DNA from: Verrucomicrobiota bacterium | Lineage (GTDB): Bacteria; Verrucomicrobiota; Verrucomicrobiia; Opitutales; Opitutaceae | NCBI GenBank assembly: GCA_030832235.1 | Contig: JAURJO010000022.1 | Coordinates: forward strand, 1 to 5,869 | Length of the DNA stretch: 5,869 nucleotides | Direction of reading: 5' to 3' | Shown here: in pieces, positions 1 through 4,704 of the stretch | How positions within the stretch are numbered: the first letter of the stretch is position 1 | Layout: every line of letters begins with the position of its first letter | Translations under genes and position numbers: made by a program | Notes under the pieces: model-generated | What the model was told of the DNA's origin: nothing | The model's input: only the letters and a program-made list of their open reading frames with translations | Databases searched by the model: none

Positions 1-293
1 AGCATCGGCGGCCAGACCTCTCCCATCCGCAAAGCGACCAGCTGGTTGATCTGCCGATTACGTCCCGCCATCGCCGAAGCGAAAGCGAGCGCATCCTGCC
101 CCGCGATCCAACCGGAAGGCAGCAGGACGTTCTGGTAACCCAGTTCGTCGGCGAGCCGCACAATGCCACCGCAATGTTCGAAACTGCTGCGCAGACGGCC
201 ATCGGGAACGCCGAGGAACTCGTAGTCGTCGGCGCACAGCGCGGAAAACCAAGCCACCTCGGCTCGACGCCCGGGTGTGCGGATCGCCGGCAT
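1..293 (-). CDS. LLM-class flavin-dependent monooxygenase, SsuD-like, N-terminal fragment (cut by left window edge)
   Basis: This frame is open from the ATG at 293 to the window edge and encodes about 98 residues. It reads as the N-terminus of a luciferase-like (LLM-class) FMNH2-dependent monooxygenase of the alkanesulfonate monooxygenase type. Seen in the sequence: a first beta strand with EVAWFSAL (12-19) and DDYEFLGVP (22-30), then helix 1 and strand 2 as GGIVRLADELGYQNVLLPSG (42-61), then a DALAFASAMA helix (67-76) and the VALRMGEVWPPML strand/loop (86-98). The same order occurs in SsuD (a LADRLGY-type helix, then VLIPTG, then VALRP). Family members oxidise sulfonates or other substrates with reduced flavin supplied by a separate reductase; the substrate here cannot be told. 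GTG codons at 302 and 314 are alternative starts; ATG 293 places the first strand at the usual distance. No Shine-Dalgarno is visible. It lies 34 nt after the aldo/keto reductase stop and is probably co-transcribed with it. Confidence 0.82.
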   Translation of the reverse strand, partial: MPAIRTPGRRAEVAWFSALCADDYEFLGVPDGRLRSSFEHCGGIVRLADELGYQNVLLPSGWIAGQDALAFASAMAGRNRQINQLVALRMGEVWPPM

Positions 294-327
294 CGACGGC
301 ACGGGGGAGGTCACGGCGAACCGGGGC

Positions 328-1239
328 TCACGGCACGCGGCGCCCCTGCGCCGCGCTCCAGAGTTCGTACCAGTGCTGGCGTTCCAGACGGATGGCGGCG
401 CTCGCCGCGGCCTCCGCGATGCGCTCCGGCTTGTTCGTGCCGATCACGACCTGCGGGCGGCAAGGCAGCGCGGCTACCCAAGCGTGCGCCATCTGCTCTG
501 CCGTGGCGCCATACTCGGCTCCGATGCGGCGCAGCGCCTCGCGCGTCCGCACCGACTCCGGTTGGTCGCCCGTGGAAATTCGTCCGCCTCCCAGCGGCGA
601 CCACGCCATGGGGTGCACGCCCGCCGCCTGGCATTGGTCGAGCGTGCCGTCCCAGATGGCGTCCATGTGCAGCAGGCTGATCTCGATCTGGTTTGTGACG
701 GGAGCCCGTCCCAGAAAACGGCCGAGGAGCGAGTACTGGTGAACGTTGTAATTGGAAACGCCGACGTGGCGCACCTTGCCCGAGGCGATCACGCGCTGCA
801 GGCCGCGTGCGGTTTCCTCCGCGCTGGTCAGCCAGTCGGGGCGATGAATGAGAAGGACGTCGATCCGGTCGGTGCGGAGTTCGCGCAGGGAACGTTCCAC
901 GCACCGCTCAATCGCGGCGGCGGTGGCGTCGTAATGGGCGATGTTCACCCCGGGGCGGTTGTCGCAGACAGCATTGATGCCGCACTTGGTGATGATTTCC
1001 ATCCGGTCGCGCAGGGCCGGCTCCTCCGCGAGCGCGCGGCCGAACAACCCCTCGCACGTGTACAGCCCGTAGATGTCGGCGTGATCAAACGTCGTGATGC
1101 CGGCCGCGAGGCAGGCGTCGATCTTGCGACGCACCCGGGCGGGAGAGGTGCCCTCGGGGTCGGCGGCGAGGCGCCAGAGACCGAAGGCGAGGGACGAGAC
1201 TTCAGGACCGTCGGGGGAAATTGGGAAACGAGGAACCAT
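328..1239 (-). CDS. ydhF: Aldo/keto reductase, YdhF-type (cytoplasmic NAD(P)H-dependent oxidoreductase)
   Basis: The product is a 303-residue TIM-barrel aldo/keto reductase that would reduce aldehydes or ketones, or run in reverse, with NAD(P)H in the cytoplasm. The catalytic tetrad is visible: Asp52 and Tyr57 in TTFDHADIYG, Lys85 in EIITKCGI, and His132 in VLLIHRPD. Other family signatures are GKVRHVGVSN (154-163), TNQIEIS (182-188), the MAWSPLGGG loop (211-219), and a C-terminal cofactor segment VVIGTNKPERI (264-274). The opening MVPRFPISPDGPEVS and the ending QGRRVP resemble E. coli YdhF closely in pattern and length, which supports the ATG at 1239. No signal peptide is present. The sequence before the ATG is C-rich without a Shine-Dalgarno. 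The gene is divergent from the sulfatase and leads into an LLM-class monooxygenase, so an aldehyde released by that enzyme is one possible substrate. This last point is inference; the natural substrate of YdhF-type enzymes is not established. Confidence 0.93.
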   Translation of the reverse strand: MVPRFPISPDGPEVSSLAFGLWRLAADPEGTSPARVRRKIDACLAAGITTFDHADIYGLYTCEGLFGRALAEEPALRDRMEIITKCGINAVCDNRPGVNIAHYDATAAAIERCVERSLRELRTDRIDVLLIHRPDWLTSAEETARGLQRVIASGKVRHVGVSNYNVHQYSLLGRFLGRAPVTNQIEISLLHMDAIWDGTLDQCQAAGVHPMAWSPLGGGRISTGDQPESVRTREALRRIGAEYGATAEQMAHAWVAALPCRPQVVIGTNKPERIAEAAASAAIRLERQHWYELWSAAQGRRVP

Positions 1240-1392
1240 GGGAGACTACGGGGCGGTGCCCGGATTGAGGGCGCGAAAGCGTGGTTGCTATCCGCGAGAC
1301 CGCACAAGGCCTTTCTTCAAACACGCGCGGTTGGCTCCCCGCATTCAGCGCTTGTCGCTTTTCCGCCTCGGCGGCGTCTTACCCTGAACCCC
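1240..1392. promoter_or_regulatory. Divergent intergenic region, presumed to hold the promoters of units 1 and 2
   Basis: These 153 nt separate the starts of the aldo/keto reductase (minus) and the sulfatase (plus), so promoters for both directions should lie here or just inside the genes. I could not pick out a convincing -35/-10 pair on either strand. An imperfect direct repeat occurs at 1280-1295 and 1326-1342 (core CGnGGTTG, then CT, then CCGC), about 46 nt apart, and could be a paired protein-binding site. The open reading frames crossing this region are composition artefacts. Confidence 0.4.
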
Positions 1393-2922
1393 ATGAAAGC
1401 CCTCTTCGCCCCGGCCCTCGCCGCCGTTCTCCTCCTAATCTCCGAGACAGCGACCGCGCTGCGTGGCGCCGAGCGCCTCAACGTGCTCGTCATCACGGCC
1501 GACGACATGAGCTGCGACTCCGTCGGAGTCTACGGCTGCCGGCTGAAGGACACGACGCCGAACATGGACCGGCTCGCCGCCACCAGCCTCCGCTTCAACC
1601 ACGCCTTCGTACAGGTGGGGAACTGCATGCCTTCGCGGAACGTGATGTTCTCCGGCCGCTATCCCCATAATAACGGCGTCGAGGGCTTCTACCAGGTGCG
1701 CAACTCCTACCCGGTCATGGCCGACCTCATGAAGGCCGCCGGTTATTACACCGGCATCCGCCACAAGGTCACCCACTCCACTCCGTGGTCGCCGTATCCG
1801 GCCTGGGACGTCGTCCTCGACACGCAGCCCGACGGCGCCCAGCTCGACCAGAAGAAGCCTGCCTCGTACCACATCTCCACCCGGCGCGGCATCGCCGAGG
1901 CGAAGAAAGCGGGAAAGCCGTTCTGTCTGAACGTGAACATCTCCGATCCGCACAAACCGTTCTACGGCGAGAATGGACGGATGGACGAGAACCGCCCGAG
2001 CCGCGTGTTCACCGCCGCGGAGGTGCCGATCCCGGGTTTCCTGTTCGACGATCCCCAGGTGCGGAAGGAGCTCGCGCTTTATTACTCCTCCGTCCGGCGC
2101 GCCGACGACAGCCTCGGTGAGATCCTGCGCGCGTTGCGCGAGTCCGGCGAGGAGGAGCGCACGGTCATCTTTTTCCTGTCCGACCACGGCATGCCGCTGC
2201 CGTTCGCGAAGACCCAGCTCTACTTCCACAGTACCCGCACCCCCTGGATGATCCGCTGGCCGGGCGTGACGCGCGCCGGCGCGGTCGACGACCGCCACCT
2301 GATTTCGGCCGTGGACCTCCTCCCCACCCTTCTCGACATTACCGGTCTGCCGCATCCCGCGGGCATGGACGGACGCTCCTTCGCCCCGATCCTGCGCGGC
2401 GAAACCCAATCCGGACGCGACTACATCGTCGCCGAGTACAACGAAAACTCCGGCGGCAACCGCCACCCGATGCGCTCGATCATCACTCGCGACCATGGCT
2501 ACCTTTTCAATCCGTGGTCCAACGGCACCCGCGCGATGGCGACCGCCACCAAGGGCACCGTGACCTACCGGCGCATGGTAGCGCTCGCGAAGACCGACCC
2601 CGCGATCGATGCGCGCCTGCGCCTCTTTGATAACCGCGTTCCCGAGGAGATGTACGACTACAAGAACGATCCCGACGCCCGGCGGAACCTCGTGAACGAT
2701 CCGGCCCATCGTGCGAAGCGCGACGAGCTGATCGCCACGCTCGACGCGTGGATGGTACGAACAAAGGACCCGATGCTTCCCGTCTTCCGCGACCGGGCCA
2801 ACCTCGCCACCCGGGAGGCTTTCATGCGGGAGCAGGAAAAGGAGGCGGCCGAGCGCAACGGACCGAAGCGCGCCGGCAAGGCGGGCAAACGGAAGGGAAA
2901 GTCCGGCGACGAGGAGCCTTGA
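1393..2922 (+). CDS. Exported Cys-type (formylglycine) sulfatase, family S1
   Basis: The product is a 509-residue arylsulfatase-superfamily enzyme predicted to hydrolyse sulfate esters (or N-sulfate) in the periplasm. A Sec signal peptide covers about residues 1-22 (hydrophobic core 4-16, cleavage likely after ATA at 20-22). The mature protein opens with LNVLVITADD; Asp37-Asp38 are metal ligands. The CMPSR motif at 78-82 carries Cys78, to be converted to formylglycine, with Arg82. Further active-site elements are HKVTH (124-128, in the GKxxH position), DPHKPF (185-190) and SDHG (263-266, Asp264/His265). The C-terminal subdomain ends with PEEMYDYKNDPD (417-428), usual in S1 sulfatases. The DPHKPF motif recalls heparan-N-sulfatase-like subfamilies, but the substrate is unassigned. 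The frame stays open upstream to 277, across the antisense of the reductase; ATG 1393 is chosen because a signal peptide begins exactly there. A charged Lys/Arg/Glu-rich tail (474-509) is unusual. No maturase for formylglycine is in the window. It is followed 64 nt later by the DUF1080 gene. Confidence 0.94.
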   Translation: MKALFAPALAAVLLLISETATALRGAERLNVLVITADDMSCDSVGVYGCRLKDTTPNMDRLAATSLRFNHAFVQVGNCMPSRNVMFSGRYPHNNGVEGFYQVRNSYPVMADLMKAAGYYTGIRHKVTHSTPWSPYPAWDVVLDTQPDGAQLDQKKPASYHISTRRGIAEAKKAGKPFCLNVNISDPHKPFYGENGRMDENRPSRVFTAAEVPIPGFLFDDPQVRKELALYYSSVRRADDSLGEILRALRESGEEERTVIFFLSDHGMPLPFAKTQLYFHSTRTPWMIRWPGVTRAGAVDDRHLISAVDLLPTLLDITGLPHPAGMDGRSFAPILRGETQSGRDYIVAEYNENSGGNRHPMRSIITRDHGYLFNPWSNGTRAMATATKGTVTYRRMVALAKTDPAIDARLRLFDNRVPEEMYDYKNDPDARRNLVNDPAHRAKRDELIATLDAWMVRTKDPMLPVFRDRANLATREAFMREQEKEAAERNGPKRAGKAGKRKGKSGDEEP

Positions 2923-2986
2923 GGGGCGCGCCAGACCGCGGCCTTGCGCCGACGCGAATCGGACCCAACCTGCACTCCACCACCCC

Positions 2987-3718
2987 ATGAAAAACCTGCT
3001 CCGCCTCCCCGCCTCGCTCGCGTTACTCGCGCTCACCCTGCCGGCCTTCGCCGCCGACGCCGGTTTCGTTTCCCTCTTTAACGGCCGTGACCTTTCCGCG
3101 TGGAAAGTACCCGCCGGCGACAACGGGCACTGGAAGGTGCTCGACGGCGTGATCGACTACGATGCGCGCAGCGAGGCCCCGGGCGACAAGAACCTCTGGA
3201 GCGCGAAGGAGTACAAGGACTTCGTGCTTCGCATGGACTGGCGCATCAAGGAAACGACCGGGCTCTACCCGGTTCCCACCGTCCTACCCGACGGCAGCCA
3301 CAAAAAGGGACCCGACGGGAAGGACATCATCACCCCCACGCCCAACGCCGACTCCGGTATCTACGTGCGAGGCACCAGCAAGGCGCAGATCAACATCTGG
3401 TGCTGGCCGATCGGCTCGGGCGAGGTCTACGGCTACCGGATGGACCAGAAGATGCCGCCGGCGGTCCGCGCGGGCGTCACCCCGAAGGTCCGGGCCGACA
3501 AACCCGTGGGGGAATGGAACAGCTTTGAGATCACGATGAAGGGAGACCGTCTCACCGTCGTGCTCAACGGAAAGACCGTGATCGACAACGCGCAGCTGCC
3601 GGGCGTCCCGGAAAAGGGCGCCCTCGCCCTCCAGCACCACGGCGGCTTCAAGGACGGGAAGTACAATCCCGCCTCGAGCCTCGTTCAGTTCCGCAATATC
3701 TCGATCCGCGAACTGTGA
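2987..3718 (+). CDS. Exported DUF1080 protein (3-keto-disaccharide hydrolase domain, PF06439)
   Basis: The product is 243 residues. A clear Sec signal peptide (1-22, ending PAFA|AD) is followed by one concanavalin-like beta-sandwich domain of the DUF1080/3-keto-disaccharide hydrolase family. Signatures in order are FVSLFNGRDLSAWKV (27-41), HWKVLDGVIDY (48-58), a NLWSAKEYKDFVLRMDWRIK strand pair (69-88), NADSGIYVRG (120-129), QINIW (134-138), GEWNSFEITMKGDRLTVVLNG (175-195), and GALALQHHG (211-219) with VQFRNISIREL at the end. Characterised relatives cleave glycosidic bonds of 3-keto sugars made by a partner dehydrogenase; many members have no tested activity. Residues 88-120 form a long polar Gly/Pro/Lys-rich insert before the ADSGIY strand. 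It lies 64 nt downstream of the sulfatase on the same strand with no terminator between, so co-expression is likely. No Shine-Dalgarno is visible; the start is fixed by the signal peptide. Confidence 0.93.
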   Translation: MKNLLRLPASLALLALTLPAFAADAGFVSLFNGRDLSAWKVPAGDNGHWKVLDGVIDYDARSEAPGDKNLWSAKEYKDFVLRMDWRIKETTGLYPVPTVLPDGSHKKGPDGKDIITPTPNADSGIYVRGTSKAQINIWCWPIGSGEVYGYRMDQKMPPAVRAGVTPKVRADKPVGEWNSFEITMKGDRLTVVLNGKTVIDNAQLPGVPEKGALALQHHGGFKDGKYNPASSLVQFRNISIREL

Positions 3719-3721
3719 CCG

Positions 3722-3757
3722 GGTCGCGTGCGCGCCGGTATCAGCGCGCCGTGGACC
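3722..3757. terminator. GC-rich hairpin between convergent genes, possible bidirectional terminator
   Basis: The stop codons of the DUF1080 gene (3718) and the alpha/beta hydrolase (3741) are separated by 22 nt. Here a 6-bp arm GCGCGC at 3730-3735 pairs with GCGCGC at 3744-3749 around an 8-nt loop, and an outer GGTC (3722-3725) can pair with GACC (3754-3757) across a 4x4 internal loop. There is no T-run on either side, so it is not a classical intrinsic terminator. GC-rich palindromes this short can arise by chance in such DNA. Confidence 0.25.
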
Positions 3758-4670
3758 GTCGGAGAAAATCCAGCAGGAGCGGCTCGAAGATCTCGGGTCG
3801 CTCCAAGTGCGGCAGGTGGCCGGCATTATCGAACGCGACGAACCGCGTGCGCGACACCGCATTCCTCACACGTTCCGCTCCCCTGATGGGAAGTACCGTG
3901 TCCTGCTTTCCCCAAACCAGCAGCAGCGGATAGGGAGCGCGGTTGATCGCCGCGTAGATGCCGTCGAAATCAACGGACCGTAATCCAAGGGCGGTCCGAT
4001 GCAGGGCGCGTCCGAAACCGTCATACCGCATCTGTGGCCGGTAACGGTCGGCCCAGTCGGGAAAGCGCTCCGGTTGGAGAAAATCCCCAACCTGCCCCTC
4101 CGCGAGCCCCGGAACCTTGAACATCTGGTAAGCCAGGCCTCCTATGGCCGGCAGTTCGTAGTACCACGGCGCCGGCCGCGACATGGTCAGAGGGTCGATC
4201 AGGGTCAGCGTGCGGATGCGTTCCGGCCGACCGGCGGCATACCGCGCAACGAGGTAGCCGCCGAAAGAAACTCCGATAAGATCCACCGGACCTTCCAGAC
4301 GAAGCGCCCGCAAAAGTTCGTCGATCTGCGCCTCGTAAAACGGACCATCGTACGCCGCATCCGGCCGGTCCGACCAACCTCGGCCGAATAGATCGAACCT
4401 CAAAACGCGAAAGCCGGCTTCGCGCAGGGCACGAAACGTCGGATCCCAGATGTGCGACGGAACCGAGAACCCGTGCACCAGCACCGCGATGCGACCGCCT
4501 TCCGGTCCGCTGAGCTCGTAGTGCACCTGCCCCGCCGACAACGGGACAAACGCGCCCGGAGCCTTCGCCCGCGCGGTGGCGTCAAGCGGACCACGCTCCG
4601 GGTCGCGCCAGACGAAGAGCCCGGCCAAAACCGCCGCGGCGGAAGCAAGACCGATCAGTGTTTTTCGCAT
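3741..4670 (-). CDS. Alpha/beta hydrolase with N-terminal membrane anchor or signal sequence
   Basis: The product is a 309-residue alpha/beta-hydrolase-fold enzyme, probably an esterase/lipase-like hydrolase acting outside the cytoplasm. Residues 1-20 carry RK followed by a hydrophobic stretch without a lipobox or a clear cleavage site, so a signal anchor is as likely as a cleaved signal. The fold is complete: strand and oxyanion segment AVLVHGFS (62-69), RFDLFGRGWSDRP (91-103), the nucleophile elbow GVSFGG (133-138) with Ser135, a lid region about 160-230 rich in aromatic residues, Asp257 in WGKQDTVLP, and His285 in NAGHLPHLERPE. This is a Ser-Asp-His triad, not the Asp nucleophile of haloalkane dehalogenases or epoxide hydrolases. 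The substrate is unknown. It starts 34 nt after the stop of the spermidine-synthase-like gene on the same strand, so the two probably form an operon. A GGAG lies 16 nt before the ATG, too far for a normal ribosome site. Confidence 0.92.
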   Translation of the reverse strand: MRKTLIGLASAAAVLAGLFVWRDPERGPLDATARAKAPGAFVPLSAGQVHYELSGPEGGRIAVLVHGFSVPSHIWDPTFRALREAGFRVLRFDLFGRGWSDRPDAAYDGPFYEAQIDELLRALRLEGPVDLIGVSFGGYLVARYAAGRPERIRTLTLIDPLTMSRPAPWYYELPAIGGLAYQMFKVPGLAEGQVGDFLQPERFPDWADRYRPQMRYDGFGRALHRTALGLRSVDFDGIYAAINRAPYPLLLVWGKQDTVLPIRGAERVRNAVSRTRFVAFDNAGHLPHLERPEIFEPLLLDFLRRSTAR

Positions 4671-4704
4671 GCCGTTCTTGAACCGACTCCGCGTGCCCTC
4701 GCTG

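Noticed and set aside
58..252. A 64-residue minus-strand open frame (Arg-rich).
   Set aside because: It is one frame off the LLM-class monooxygenase, which shows clear family motifs over the same bases.
1347..1363. Small hairpin AGCG/CGCT followed by a short T-run, resembling an intrinsic terminator.
   Set aside because: The stem is only 4 bp and the T-run 4 nt, and it lies just upstream of the sulfatase start, where a terminator would make little sense without evidence of a leader transcript.
277..1392. In-frame upstream extension of the sulfatase reading frame, which would give an 881-residue protein.
   Set aside because: The extension is antisense to a convincing aldo/keto reductase and has no domain-like sequence. 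A signal peptide starts exactly at ATG 1393, and the N-terminal sulfatase strand follows at the normal distance.
1435..3123. A 562-residue open frame on the minus strand across the sulfatase.
   Set aside because: It is antisense to a sulfatase with all catalytic motifs intact. Its sequence is Arg/Val/Gly-rich with no recognisable motifs, as expected for a GC-bias shadow frame.
3741..4670. Haloalkane dehalogenase or epoxide hydrolase as the identity of the alpha/beta hydrolase, suggested by the DLFGRGWSDRP segment.
   Set aside because: Those enzymes use an Asp nucleophile at the elbow, but this protein has Ser135 in GVSFGG with Asp257 and His285, so a serine esterase-like hydrolase fits better.
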